A stretch of 55,766 bases of DNA from a bacterium HR30 (lineage in GTDB: Bacteria; Desulfobacterota; Binatia; HRBIN30): the NCBI GenBank assembly GCA_002898795.1, contig BEIG01000005.1:1-55766 (forward strand), in the 5' to 3' direction. The notes below the pieces were generated by a model, which saw only the letters and a list, made by a program, of their open reading frames with translations, did no database searches and was not told the DNA's origin. Of the stretch, positions 1 to 10,227 are shown piece after piece. The position numbers were made by a program, and so were the translations under genes. The stretch's first letter is position 1. The number at the start of each line of letters is the position of its first letter.

Positions 1-51
1 AAGGCGCCACGCGAGCTGGCGAGCAAGCGGGTGCCAATCACGATCCACTAA
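1..51 (+). CDS. C-terminal end of an unidentified upstream gene (partial)
   Basis: Frame 1 is open from the window edge to a TAA at 49-51 and encodes 16 residues (KAPRELASKRVPITIH). This is too short to assign. A gene ending here would sit just upstream of the strong hairpin at 90-114, which fits the 3' end of a transcript. It could equally be chance. Confidence 0.3.
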   Translation, partial: KAPRELASKRVPITIH

Positions 52-89
52 ATGGCAGGGGTTCGGTCGTTCGGCTCTTCGAGAAGATT

Positions 90-114
90 GCGCGCTCGGC
101 TTTGCCGAGCGCGC
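90..114. terminator. Perfect 11-bp stem-loop upstream of groES
   Basis: The arms GCGCGCTCGGC and GCCGAGCGCGC are separated by TTT. There is no T-run on either side, so this is not a textbook intrinsic terminator. It may end the upstream transcript or lie in the groES leader. It does not match the CIRCE (HrcA) operator consensus. Confidence 0.5.
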
Positions 115-235
115 GGCTATGTGAACAACAGAAAGCGAGGCAGTTAGGCGGTTTCAAATTTGCGACTTAAGGCCAACAACACGGGCGGTTCCTTGGCCCC
201 GTGAAAAGCTTCGGAGAACAGCAAAGGAGGAAGGA

Positions 236-2174
<1,939 letters not shown>

Positions 2175-2204
2175 GCCCGTAGAAGGCCGGGGTTAGAACT
2201 TGGC

Positions 2205-2232
2205 AGGGCGTGCCTTAGGGCACGCCCTTTTT
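2205..2232 (+). terminator. Rho-independent terminator of groESL
   Basis: The 10-bp arms AGGGCGTGCC and GGCACGCCCT are separated by a 4-nt loop and followed by a run of T. It begins 30 bp after the groEL stop codon. Confidence 0.9.
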
Positions 2233-2401
2233 GTTGCTGCATCGACTCGGGTCGGACCACACACCGGCGCTCCGTTCGAAGCCCGCCAAGTGAAACCAGC
2301 TCGAGCAGTCGCTTGTGTGGCGAAGCAAGGAGCAAGACCGCTCGAAGGCTTTCCCCAAGTGGACGAAGGCAGAGGCTCTCTTTCTGTGGCTGGTCCCACG
2401 G

Positions 2402-3250
2402 TTACTCGCGCCGCCTCAGTAACCAGGCGCAGGTCAGTAAGAGTCCTTGTAGGGCCACCGCGACCTGACCCGGGGGCAGATCGTAATAGTTCGCGAGCAC
2501 AAACGCGCACAGCGTTGTGGCCAACGCAATCACGGGCGCGGCCCAAAACATTGCACGCACTTCACGAACGACATTCTTCGCGATGAGCGCGGGCAAGATG
2601 AGGGAACCGAAGGTAAACAGAAGCCCAGAAACCCGGATAGACAAGCCGATCGCGAAGGCCGCCCAAAGGGACAGCACAGTGTTGCACGGTCGCACGGCTA
2701 AACCGACAGCGCCCGCCATGTCGGCGTCCATTACAAGTAGGGTGATGGCCTCGTGCCAACGCGCGGCAGCAACGACCGCGAGGAGAAGTAAGAAGCCGAA
2801 AGTCACGACGTCAGTTGCGCTGGCACCAATAATGGTGCTCGAGAGCAGACGGTGAACCTCTTCCAGGCCGTGTGGGCTTCGGGAAAGCACGAGCACAGCA
2901 ACACTGGCTGCCGTGGCATAAACCCACCCAGTGATCGCTTCTGGGCTCTCTCGGCCTAAGCCCCAAGGGCGCGAAGTGAGGAACGCGGCCATCGCTCCGA
3001 AGGAAATGCTCCACAAGGACAGCCATAACTCGCTCCGAAAAGTCGAGGCGGGCTCGTGCGGCAGCGCGCTCGCGAGCCACATCCCCAACGCTACGCCCAG
3101 TAGAGAGGCTTGGGAAACGGCCAGGCCGAGAAAGATTTGGTCCCTGGCGACGACCACAACCCCTACGAGGGAAAGCAAGGCGGCCAGGAACCAGCCCGTG
3201 ATGTACGTGTTATGAAAGAGGCTCCAGGACGCAAGGAAGGACTCGATCAA
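2402..3250 (-). CDS. ABC-3 family metal ABC transporter permease (ZnuB/MntB-like)
   Basis: This is the inner-membrane channel subunit of a Zn/Mn-type uptake transporter. The 282-aa protein is hydrophobic throughout, with about eight membrane segments and the SQASLLGVALGMWLA region typical of the ABC-3 family. It starts with TTG at 3250, preceded by AGGAGG, and the TTGA overlaps the stop of the ATPase gene, so translation is coupled. It is the last gene of the metal uptake operon. Sequence alone does not separate zinc from manganese. Confidence 0.92.
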   Translation of the reverse strand: MIESFLASWSLFHNTYITGWFLAALLSLVGVVVVARDQIFLGLAVSQASLLGVALGMWLASALPHEPASTFRSELWLSLWSISFGAMAAFLTSRPWGLGRESPEAITGWVYATAASVAVLVLSRSPHGLEEVHRLLSSTIIGASATDVVTFGFLLLLAVVAAARWHEAITLLVMDADMAGAVGLAVRPCNTVLSLWAAFAIGLSIRVSGLLFTFGSLILPALIAKNVVREVRAMFWAAPVIALATTLCAFVLANYYDLPPGQVAVALQGLLLTCAWLLRRRE

Positions 3251-4002
3251 GGGTGTCCTCCTAAACTAGCTCCCCCATACCCGGTGGTCGCCGTTGGACC
3301 GAAAGCGTGTTGCAGCCGTTCTCGCGTGAGGATGGCTTCAATAGGGCCCGCTTCGACTGTCGCTCCGTCAAAAAACGCGGCGTGCGTTCCGTACCGCAAA
3401 GCGAGTCCGATGTCGTGGGTCACCACAACGATTGTTCGCCCCTCGCTTTGATGAAGCCTGCGCAAGGTTTCGAACAAGGCATGTTCTGCCTGCGGGTCCA
3501 GACCCGTCGTGGGTTCGTCGAGGAGCAACAAATGGGGCTCGCGGATGAGCGCACGGGCAATCAGGCATCGCTGTCGTTGCCCCCCGGAGAGCGCCCAGTA
3601 ACTGCGTTGCTCTAAGCCGGCGAGCCCCACCGTGTCCAAGGCCCATCCGAGTCTCCGCACACGCTCCGCGCGGCTAACGCGAAGGCCCACCAACCCTAGC
3701 GTGACGAACTCACGCACAGTTGTCGGCAAGCTTGGATTTAAGTCGCATCTTTGCGGCACGAAGCCTGTTCGCGTAAAAAGCGGACCATTCGGATACGTAT
3801 CGATCCGGCCCGCAATAAGGGGTAACAAGCCAAGCAGTGCACGAACGAGAGTGGTCTTGCCGGCACCGTTTCCGCCCAGGAAGAACCAAAACTCACCTCG
3901 GTGAATAGTAAGGTTTACCTCCCGGAGTACAGCGTCCCCATGGTAGCCGACGCTGACACCCACCGCACTCAGTAGCGGAGGAGAAGAAAGATCCGCGCCC
4001 AC
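3247..4002 (-). CDS. Metal ABC transporter ATP-binding protein (ZnuC/MntA-like)
   Basis: This ATPase powers metal import through the adjacent permease. The 251-aa protein has a complete set of motifs: Walker A GGNGAGKTT, signature LSGGQRQR, Walker B LLLLDEPTTGLD and the switch histidine in VVVTHD. The GTG start at 4002 lies 3 nt after the stop of the substrate-binding protein, with GGAGGG inside the end of that gene as ribosome binding site. The permease gene overlaps its 3' end by 4 bp. Confidence 0.95.
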   Translation of the reverse strand: MGADLSSPPLLSAVGVSVGYHGDAVLREVNLTIHRGEFWFFLGGNGAGKTTLVRALLGLLPLIAGRIDTYPNGPLFTRTGFVPQRCDLNPSLPTTVREFVTLGLVGLRVSRAERVRRLGWALDTVGLAGLEQRSYWALSGGQRQRCLIARALIREPHLLLLDEPTTGLDPQAEHALFETLRRLHQSEGRTIVVVTHDIGLALRYGTHAAFFDGATVEAGPIEAILTRERLQHAFGPTATTGYGGASLGGHP

Positions 4003-4005
4003 GCC

Positions 4006-5133
4006 TCACATCCCTCCACGCGGCGAAGATTGCACTTGTTGGACGGCCCGACTCAGCGCGGTGACGTTGTAAGAGATCATGTCTATGTAGTCGTCGGTTC
4101 CAGGGCGGCTGCCCGTGGAATGGGCTAGCGGGACAATCGTCGCGTTGGTCGCTTGGCTCAGAAAGCGCGCGTGGCGCGGATCGTAGTAAGGTGAGGATAA
4201 AATCAAGGACACACTTTGTGCTTGCATCGCCGTGACCAACGTTTGCAAGTGAGCGGTCGTTGGAGGAATTCCCGGCTTCGGCTCCATGTGGCCTATGACT
4301 TCGATGCCAAACCGACGGGCAAAGTAGGTCCAGAGATTGTGGTCGTCCACAACTTTAATTGGGGCATACGGCAATAAGCTTCCCCACCAACCGCCGAGGC
4401 GGGCTAGATCGCCTTGCGACTGGAGGAAAGTAATCAACTGCCCGCGATTTTGCAGTACCGCCAGCTTGCCGACATCGTAGCGGGTCGATAGCTCTTGGCC
4501 TGCTAGCAGGGTGTACACCGTTCGCCGAAAGCCGTCGGCGCGCTCTTGGAACCATTCGCGTTTGGAAGGCCGTAGTGCGCTGAAGGTTTCCGCAAGGCGG
4601 TCCGCGATGTGAATGCCATTGATCGGATCGAGCCAGTAGTGCGGGTTGCCATAGGGGTGCACGTCACCCATGGAACGGTCGACCGGACCGCTCGGCACCT
4701 CCAGTTTTTCGATTCCGATAGAGCAGTCTACATAGCCGGCTTGGCCGGGGAGAATCTTACTGTTTCGCGCGTTGCGCAGGAGAAGCGGGAGGTATCCGAT
4801 TTCGAGCTCCATGCCGGCTACCACGACGACGTCCGCGGCCGCTAACAGCTTGACGAAACTTGGCTTGGCTTCGACAAAGTGTGGGTCCTCGGTTCCCTTC
4901 GTCAAAGATGAAACCTCCACAGCCTCTCCACCCACGTGTCGGGCTATGCTGGCGAAGTCTGTGAGGGTGGTGACAATTTTAAGCGGCTCCTCCGCGCGCG
5001 AAGGCAGTGCAGCCGCGCCGACGAGGAAAACGAGTGTCAGCAACGTGGCTAGGTTCAAGGCTGTGCGCGACAGCAACGGAGAGTTCCTTCGTAATGTGTG
5101 TTGTCCTTTTTGTGCGGTTCCTACCGAGTTCAT
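4006..5133 (-). CDS. Periplasmic metal-binding protein of the ZnuA/TroA family
   Basis: This is the substrate-binding subunit of the Zn/Mn ABC importer. I chose the ATG at 5133 (375 aa) because GGAGG precedes it and it gives a signal peptide (TALNLATLLTLVFLVGAAAL, then an SRA cleavage region). The mature protein starts with KIVTTLTDFASIARHVGG, typical of the family. Candidate metal-ligand histidines sit in EDPHFVEAKPS, GNPHYWLDP and IEVIGHMEPKPG. The long His-rich loop of classic ZnuA is absent, so manganese or mixed specificity is possible. The open frame extends upstream to 5397, but that part overlaps the barrel gene and is unlikely to be translated. Confidence 0.92.
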   Translation of the reverse strand: MNSVGTAQKGQHTLRRNSPLLSRTALNLATLLTLVFLVGAAALPSRAEEPLKIVTTLTDFASIARHVGGEAVEVSSLTKGTEDPHFVEAKPSFVKLLAAADVVVVAGMELEIGYLPLLLRNARNSKILPGQAGYVDCSIGIEKLEVPSGPVDRSMGDVHPYGNPHYWLDPINGIHIADRLAETFSALRPSKREWFQERADGFRRTVYTLLAGQELSTRYDVGKLAVLQNRGQLITFLQSQGDLARLGGWWGSLLPYAPIKVVDDHNLWTYFARRFGIEVIGHMEPKPGIPPTTAHLQTLVTAMQAQSVSLILSSPYYDPRHARFLSQATNATIVPLAHSTGSRPGTDDYIDMISYNVTALSRAVQQVQSSPRGGM

Positions 5134-5147
5134 CACATCCTCCGGTT

Positions 5148-6692
5148 TCAGTACTTGTGTGCGGGATGGCGGCCGTAAAGAATCTCCGCACTCAACCACA
5201 CGGTGTGAACACTCGGTTCGGCGAGGAACTGAGCACGGTCGTAGTTGTACTGGAGGCGGAGTCGTGAGTACTCGGTCGGATGCCAAACAAGAAGGGGGGA
5301 AACCCGCCAACGATCGCTGCGGAATGGATCTTGCGGACGACCGCCAATGCTCTGGCCTTTCCCACCAGCAAATTCCAAACGAACCCCACCTGCCCATCCA
5401 TAGCGAAAGCCGTAGAGTGCCTGCGTGTAAAAGCCGACGTCGCGTAAAATGGCTCCAGGGATGGGCTCGGAGGGGAGGATCTCTTCGTCATCTGGAGGCT
5501 CGCCCGCGTGTCGAGGGAATCTTCCAGCCGTGTCCGCAAGGTCAGTAGGTGGCAGGTAGTACGCTGCAGTGTAGTCTCGCTTGTGTACTTCCGTTTGCCA
5601 GAGGAAAAAGGGCCAGCCCCGGAAATTGTTTTGCGGGCGCCAGCGAAGTTTGAAATCGGCGCCGTAAATCAAGGTCCGACCATCGCTGCCGGTGGAGTTC
5701 GGACCATGTAAGGCGTTGGTACCGACCAAAAGTCCGGTCTCAGAAGTGAGGTTCCAAAAATTTTCCCAGCGTACAAGGTACAGAAGATCGGTAGGAGAAC
5801 GAGTTGTGGAACGGGTTGCCGGTCTTCCTCCCACGGCCTGGGAACTTAAGAAGCTTGCGGTGAACTCGTCTTGATTTGCGTTCTGCGCACCGAAATGGAT
5901 CTCCGAAAACCAAGGCAGCGGCGTAAGCCACCCGAGCCGCACCCCGGGTGAACGGAGACCCTCGGTGCCCAAAAGTCGCGACAACACCACCGCCTGATCG
6001 ACCCAGTTCCAGGCGTGAGGATGTAGAGGGTTGAGCAGGCCGTATTCCGTTAACATGAGGCCTGCTTCGACCTGCAGGCCATACGGCAGACTCGAGGTGG
6101 TCAGAAATGCCTCTTCGAGCTCGGCCCCGTGGCCGGAAAACAATACGTGCGCTTCCCCCACAAAGTAGGGATCGACTGCGCCAACTAAAGAAAGTTCGGC
6201 TTGTTGCAGCGTGAAGCCACGACGAACGGGGTCGTGTGCACCAGCCTGCAGCCGTCCGTTCAAGTCGTTGTCGGTAGCGGTTGACCAGCCCGCGGCCACA
6301 AGGGCGTCGAGGGACAGGTCCAACAGCCGCAACGGCACACCCGCCACGGTGCCGCCCCAAACGGGTACCGAGGGTGGTTGGTCTTTGGTGGTGGGTGGTG
6401 CTGTGGTTTCGATGGCACGATCGAGTGCTTGCTCGGGTGTAGTAGCTCCGGGCGTTGCCGTCCCTTCCCGTAGGCGGCGTAGTTCCTGTTCCAGCGCATC
6501 CAAACGCTTCTCTTGCTCTTCCTTGGCGCGTCGTAGTTGCTCGATTTCGTGCTGCAGGGCATCCACAAGCCGATCTCTGGCTTCCTCACACCGGACACGG
6601 CTTGGCCAACCGATCGAGCAACAAGCAAGAACAAGGTATCCGATAAGCTTGAACGCGAACCATAAGCGAAAGCATTGCAAAGCATCTCGCAT
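5148..6692 (-). CDS. Outer-membrane beta-barrel protein with coiled-coil N-terminus, in the metal operon
   Basis: This is probably an outer-membrane pore or receptor feeding the metal ABC importer. The ATG at 6692 (514 aa) has GAGGAGG upstream. A signal peptide (FKLIGYLVLACCSIG) is followed by a coiled coil around residues 38-78 (EIEQLRRAKEEQEKRLDALE). A Pro/Thr linker then leads into a long domain of alternating aromatic and polar strands, ending in Tyr as many barrels do. No TonB box or plug domain is evident, so it looks porin-like rather than a TonB receptor. It lies 14 bp upstream of the substrate-binding gene. The substrate is inferred only from the operon. Confidence 0.75.
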   Translation of the reverse strand: MRDALQCFRLWFAFKLIGYLVLACCSIGWPSRVRCEEARDRLVDALQHEIEQLRRAKEEQEKRLDALEQELRRLREGTATPGATTPEQALDRAIETTAPPTTKDQPPSVPVWGGTVAGVPLRLLDLSLDALVAAGWSTATDNDLNGRLQAGAHDPVRRGFTLQQAELSLVGAVDPYFVGEAHVLFSGHGAELEEAFLTTSSLPYGLQVEAGLMLTEYGLLNPLHPHAWNWVDQAVVLSRLLGTEGLRSPGVRLGWLTPLPWFSEIHFGAQNANQDEFTASFLSSQAVGGRPATRSTTRSPTDLLYLVRWENFWNLTSETGLLVGTNALHGPNSTGSDGRTLIYGADFKLRWRPQNNFRGWPFFLWQTEVHKRDYTAAYYLPPTDLADTAGRFPRHAGEPPDDEEILPSEPIPGAILRDVGFYTQALYGFRYGWAGGVRLEFAGGKGQSIGGRPQDPFRSDRWRVSPLLVWHPTEYSRLRLQYNYDRAQFLAEPSVHTVWLSAEILYGRHPAHKY

Positions 6693-6773
6693 GCACTCCT
6701 CCTCTGGCGAATGGTCATTAGGCGCTCCGCGCCTGACGCGGAGCAAGCCCACCCGGATAGCGGGCTGCTTCAC

Positions 6774-7181
6774 TCACGCAGAAGCAGTTCGCCGAGGCGG
6801 TGCGCGTGACGAAGGGCCACGACCAAGTTCAGACCGAGGTCCGCTACAGTCACCCAGGTCGGCCAAGATGCATCCGTGAGCCGGAATGCTCAAAGTGCTC
6901 GGAGCAATGCTTTGGCCAGTTTGAAGTTCCTGGGCCGCCCGACAAACGGCGCAGCCGAGCGAATCATGGTGAACGGTGCTGTTGTGGGGAGCGGCACTGC
7001 AGACGCCAGTGGATTCTTGGTCTGGCGTGTAAGCGGCTTCACAAGAGGACCCAAAATGCCCGAAGGAATGACTGGAGAGCGTCGACGCCTGGAAAGCGAT
7101 CAGGCTCGCAAATAAGAGTCCGGCAGCCTTGCGCACGCTGATCCCGCTTCGGGTTCGTTTCGGCTGCGCCAGCGTCGACAT
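6774..7181 (-). CDS. Small secreted Cys/His protein (DUF2946-like), first gene of the metal operon
   Basis: This 135-aa protein of unknown function has an N-terminal hydrophobic stretch (AGLLFASLIAFQAS) consistent with export. It also has a His/Cys patch, HHDSLGCAVCRAAQ, resembling the C-x2-C region of DUF2946-type proteins often found beside metal transporters. It precedes the outer-membrane gene by 81 bp on the same strand. A role in metal binding or sensing in the periplasm is inference. No good ribosome binding site is visible at the ATG, so an internal GTG at 7133 is possible. Confidence 0.55.
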   Translation of the reverse strand: MSTLAQPKRTRSGISVRKAAGLLFASLIAFQASTLSSHSFGHFGSSCEAAYTPDQESTGVCSAAPHNSTVHHDSLGCAVCRAAQELQTGQSIAPSTLSIPAHGCILADLGDCSGPRSELGRGPSSRAPPRRTASA

Positions 7182-7198
7182 GGCCGACGACGCTTAGC

Positions 7199-7225
7199 GC
7201 GGGCTGGATCCGCAAGCAAGCCCGC
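7199..7225. promoter_or_regulatory. 7-bp inverted repeat in the leader of the metal operon
   Basis: GCGGGCT and AGCCCGC are separated by 13 nt, just upstream of the small Cys/His gene. It could be a leader hairpin or operator. It does not resemble the AT-rich Zur or Fur consensus, so no regulator is assigned. Confidence 0.25.
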
Positions 7226-7316
7226 GGTTCAGGACAAAGTCTCATTCCCCAATGCCACGTAGCAGTGCGTGGCGATTAGCTCGCGTTCCCCGGCCACCTT
7301 GGCTCCGCTGGTAGCG

Positions 7317-7748
7317 CTACCGCTCCTCAGGCGTTCCCTGTGGCATGGTAGAGCCATGGGAGAACGGGATGGAAACGGTTCGTAGTGCATCAATTTCGGC
7401 AAGCAGCCTTCCCCCGACCTCGTTCGGGCGAAGAACGCCGTTGACCAGATGATCCAGACCGACCTCCCGTAACCTCTCTGGCTTGTCCGTCACGACGAGC
7501 AACCCTACGGGTTCCGATTCGCTGTTCCGCAATGACGCTAGGGTGCCCTGCAGCTCTTGAATATCGCCTTTTTGCCAAAGCCTTGCGTCCATCAAGACAA
7601 CCGAACTCCTGCCGACGCCGAGCGCGGACCCGTTAGCGACTGCTCCCCGCGTGTACAGTGTTGGAGGCTCTCCCCGAGAGTCGAGCAGAACCTGGCACAC
7701 GATACGGGCATTGACGTTGTCGTCCACCACCAACAACACTCGTTCCAT
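7317..7748 (-). CDS. Stand-alone receiver-like (CheY-fold) protein, degenerate
   Basis: This 143-aa protein resembles a single response-regulator receiver domain without an output domain. The acidic pair is present (VVDDN, D9/D10) and D54 in VVLMDARLW occupies the phosphorylation position. The lysine usually found in the KP motif is replaced by arginine (GVLRPNE), so phospho-signalling may be altered. The ATG at 7748 has GGAGG upstream. It is divergent from the DUF3365 gene. No histidine kinase is adjacent; the nearest one is at 11.4 kb. Confidence 0.6.
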   Translation of the reverse strand: MERVLLVVDDNVNARIVCQVLLDSRGEPPTLYTRGAVANGSALGVGRSSVVLMDARLWQKGDIQELQGTLASLRNSESEPVGLLVVTDKPERLREVGLDHLVNGVLRPNEVGGRLLAEIDALRTVSIPFSHGSTMPQGTPEER

Positions 7749-7907
7749 GGGAACCTCCAAAAAGTTGGCGGAATGAGACGATGCTCCTTCGTACGACTTC
7801 AAAAAAAATTTGTCCTTGGCGAGAGAACAGCCAAGCTGTGGGAAGGCTTTGCCTAGTTACGGGTACGCGCTAGGGCATGTCTTGAAGAACGGCAGTGGAG
7901 GAAGCCA

Positions 7908-8489
7908 GTGAAAGGGAACAGGTGGCTGCGATCGACAGTGGGGCTTTTCGTGTTGGCGTTGCTGTGGGAAATTCCCGGTGCCTATGGGGATGAAGCAGTG
8001 CAAACTTCGCCTGCCGTGCGCCGGGCAGAGCAGGCCATGGAGGCTTTGCAACAGCGATTACAAGCCCGCTTGCGAACGGCCCTTGAAGAAAAAGGCCCGG
8101 CTGGTGCGGTCAGTGTTTGCCGTATGGAAGCGAAGGAGCTGGCGCGCGCCGTTTCGAACGAGGCTGGTTTCGAATTAGGACGCACCAGCCACAAATTGCG
8201 CAATCCGGCAAACGCTCCCCGGGCGTGGGTAATACCGTATTTGGAACGCGCTGCGGGCCAATCAGCTTCGTCTGTCCGTCAGGTGGTTGTAGACCTAGGC
8301 GATCGCATCGGGGTATTGCGGCCAATTGCTACTGCAGGGCCGTGTCTCATCTGCCACGGTGCTCCTGAAAGCTTTGATCCTGCTCTGCGGGATGAGCTGG
8401 CGAAGTTGTATCCAGCGGACCGTGCCACGGGGTTTCGTGAAGGCGAATTTCGGGGCTTTTTCTGGGCGGAAGTGCCAAAGCCCAAATGA
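7908..8489 (+). CDS. Exported DUF3365 (Tll0287-like) heme-motif protein
   Basis: This 193-aa protein has an N-terminal signal peptide (STVGLFVLALLWEIPGAYG) and one c-type heme motif, CLICH, near residues 146-150. This matches DUF3365 proteins, a PAS/heme-sensor-like periplasmic family. The GTG start at 7908 is preceded by GGAGG. Its stop overlaps the start of the CorC-like gene by 4 bp (ATGA), so the two are probably co-translated. Heme attachment is expected from the motif. A redox-sensing or electron-transfer role is inferred. Confidence 0.8.
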   Translation: MKGNRWLRSTVGLFVLALLWEIPGAYGDEAVQTSPAVRRAEQAMEALQQRLQARLRTALEEKGPAGAVSVCRMEAKELARAVSNEAGFELGRTSHKLRNPANAPRAWVIPYLERAAGQSASSVRQVVVDLGDRIGVLRPIATAGPCLICHGAPESFDPALRDELAKLYPADRATGFREGEFRGFFWAEVPKPK

Positions 8490-9673
8490 GCGTGAGGGAT
8501 GGATCCAACTATGGAGACGGAGAGGCGCACCAGCACAATTTTGATTGCCTCGTTGTGAGGTCTTCCGTGGGGCACGATGAAGGCGGCCGGGAAACACTTG
8601 CTCCAAACGGAGCAAAACACGGCCTCGACCGATTTTACTGGCACGTGGGTGCGGCTGCGACCATGGGATTTCTGTGCGGCGTGCTCGCCGTGGCCGTCAC
8701 TGTAGCCCTCCAACGATGGATGGGGCAATGGGTGTTGAGCTTGTTGCTCGGGTTGCTGTTCTTGTTTCTGATCCCTCCATTTGCTGCGCGTCTCTTGGCG
8801 CTGCTTGCCGGCAGGGAGCGCCAGGCCCAAGGCTCCGCGCTGGCGGCGCTCGGTCGCTGGTGGATGGGAGCACTTCCCCGCTTGTTTCCGCTGCTGCCGC
8901 AAGACGAAGGCGAGCAGCATTCTCGGCGCGGGCGTTCGGTGGTCGAGGCTAGGTTTCCAAGTGCCGCACAGCGCTTAGGGCAACGCGTGGTGCGGGAAGT
9001 AATGGTACCTCGGCCCGACGTCGTTGGCGTGAGTGCGGAAACCCCTGTCTCCGAGGCCGCACAAAAGATGCTGGAGCACGGGGTCTCTCGGGCGCCAGTG
9101 TTCGCGGGGGACTTAGATGCCACGGAAGGTGTGGTGCACGTCAAAGACATTCTCGCAGCGCTGATGCGGGGCGAGGGCACCCGGCCTGTAAAAAGCATTG
9201 CTCGGCCGGCGCACTTTGTGCCGGAAACGAAACCGCTCGCAGAGCTGCTTCGCGAGATGCAAGAGGCCGGCTTCCACCTGGCGGTCGTAAGCGACGAGTA
9301 TGGCTCGGTTACCGGAGTGGTCAGTTTGGAAGACGTCATCGAGGAACTCGTTGGGCAGATCGCGGATGAATTTGACCACGAAGTTCCTGAGGTGCTTCCT
9401 TTGCCGGATGGTTCCTACCGTGTCCAAGCGAGTCTGCCGATTGTCGACCTCAACGAGCTGCTGGGGGTCGAGCTGCCGCACGCGAGCTGGAACACTGTTG
9501 GTGGTCTGGTGTTCGGACTAACAGGACGCATCCCCGAGGAAGGCACTACGGTGGAACTGGAAGGTGTACGCTTCGTGGTGGAACGGGTTCAAGGGAGAAG
9601 GATCGTTACGGTGCTCGTGCAGCCCCAGGCAAGCACAAAGTCCGAAAACGCCACAAGCGATGAGTTGCGTTAG
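8486..9673 (+). CDS. HlyC/CorC-family CBS-domain membrane protein
   Basis: This 395-aa protein has two membrane helices (about residues 56-75 and 83-107). A CBS pair at about 175-290 carries the family signatures REVMVPRPDVV and DEYGSVTGVVSLEDVIEE. A C-terminal CorC_HlyC domain follows at about 305-380. Family members act in Mg/Co efflux or magnesium homeostasis. The N-terminus lacks a full DUF21 domain, so it is not a classical CNNM transporter. The start overlaps the DUF3365 gene (ATGA). The first 50 residues are weakly conserved in character, and a later start is possible. Confidence 0.85.
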   Translation: MSVRDGSNYGDGEAHQHNFDCLVVRSSVGHDEGGRETLAPNGAKHGLDRFYWHVGAAATMGFLCGVLAVAVTVALQRWMGQWVLSLLLGLLFLFLIPPFAARLLALLAGRERQAQGSALAALGRWWMGALPRLFPLLPQDEGEQHSRRGRSVVEARFPSAAQRLGQRVVREVMVPRPDVVGVSAETPVSEAAQKMLEHGVSRAPVFAGDLDATEGVVHVKDILAALMRGEGTRPVKSIARPAHFVPETKPLAELLREMQEAGFHLAVVSDEYGSVTGVVSLEDVIEELVGQIADEFDHEVPEVLPLPDGSYRVQASLPIVDLNELLGVELPHASWNTVGGLVFGLTGRIPEEGTTVELEGVRFVVERVQGRRIVTVLVQPQASTKSENATSDELR

Positions 9674-10227
9674 TCTTTGGTGCCGTTTGCCGGTTTAGCC
9701 TGTGCGGCCTGCAAGATTTGGAGCACCCGTTTGGGACCTGCAGGCTGGTATCCCACAAACACGGCACGCACGATTCCTCCCATGACCACGAAGGTTGCCG
9801 GCATCCCGGGTGCACCGAGGCGTTGGAACTGGCGGCCTTCCGGATCGAAGCGGATAACGGCGTCGCCGAGATTGGGAATCCGCTGGCGGAGAAATGCCTT
9901 CGCTGTGTTGGGATCGCGGTCGATGTTCCAGAGGATGAAGTTGGGGCGTTGGGAACTTGGCAGCCCTTTCACAGCTTCCCACAGTCCAGGGAGTGCTTCG
10001 TGGCAGGGAGGACACCACGTTGCCCAAACGAGCACGATGTTGTCCCCGGTGCTTTTCAGGTCTAAAGCGACCGCATTTCCTTCCGCGTCTTCAAGAAGAA
10101 CGTTCGGAAAAGGCTTCCCCTGCTGGATTTCCACCGTCGGGAGGAGGGTGCAAGATAAAGTCCAGCTCCATGCGAGCAACGTCGCCACTAAGTGCCGCAA
10201 GCGGGATCCAGCTTTCAGAATCGCCAC
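9670..10227 (-). CDS. TlpA/ResA-like thioredoxin-fold protein
   Basis: This 185-aa exported thiol-disulfide oxidoreductase has the redox motif WCPPC in VLVWATWCPPCHEALPG. The N-terminal hydrophobic segment (ATLLAWSWTLSCTLL) resembles a signal anchor or lipoprotein signal. The cis-proline region GAPGMPATFVV is typical of the fold. The GTG start at 10227 overlaps the 3' end of the upstream outer-membrane gene by 13 bp, so the two are coupled. It converges on the CorC-like gene with a 4-bp overlap. Likely roles are disulfide reduction or cytochrome/outer-membrane protein maturation. Confidence 0.88.
   Translation of the reverse strand: MAILKAGSRLRHLVATLLAWSWTLSCTLLPTVEIQQGKPFPNVLLEDAEGNAVALDLKSTGDNIVLVWATWCPPCHEALPGLWEAVKGLPSSQRPNFILWNIDRDPNTAKAFLRQRIPNLGDAVIRFDPEGRQFQRLGAPGMPATFVVMGGIVRAVFVGYQPAGPKRVLQILQAAQAKPANGTKD

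Noticed and set aside
120-235. CIRCE/HrcA operator or sigma-32 promoter before groES
   Set aside because: No TTAGCACTC-N9-GAGTGCTAA match and no convincing heat-shock -35/-10 pair could be found.
4772-5548. Plus-strand frame of 258 codons
   Set aside because: It is antisense to both the metal-binding protein and the barrel gene, which have clear family features.
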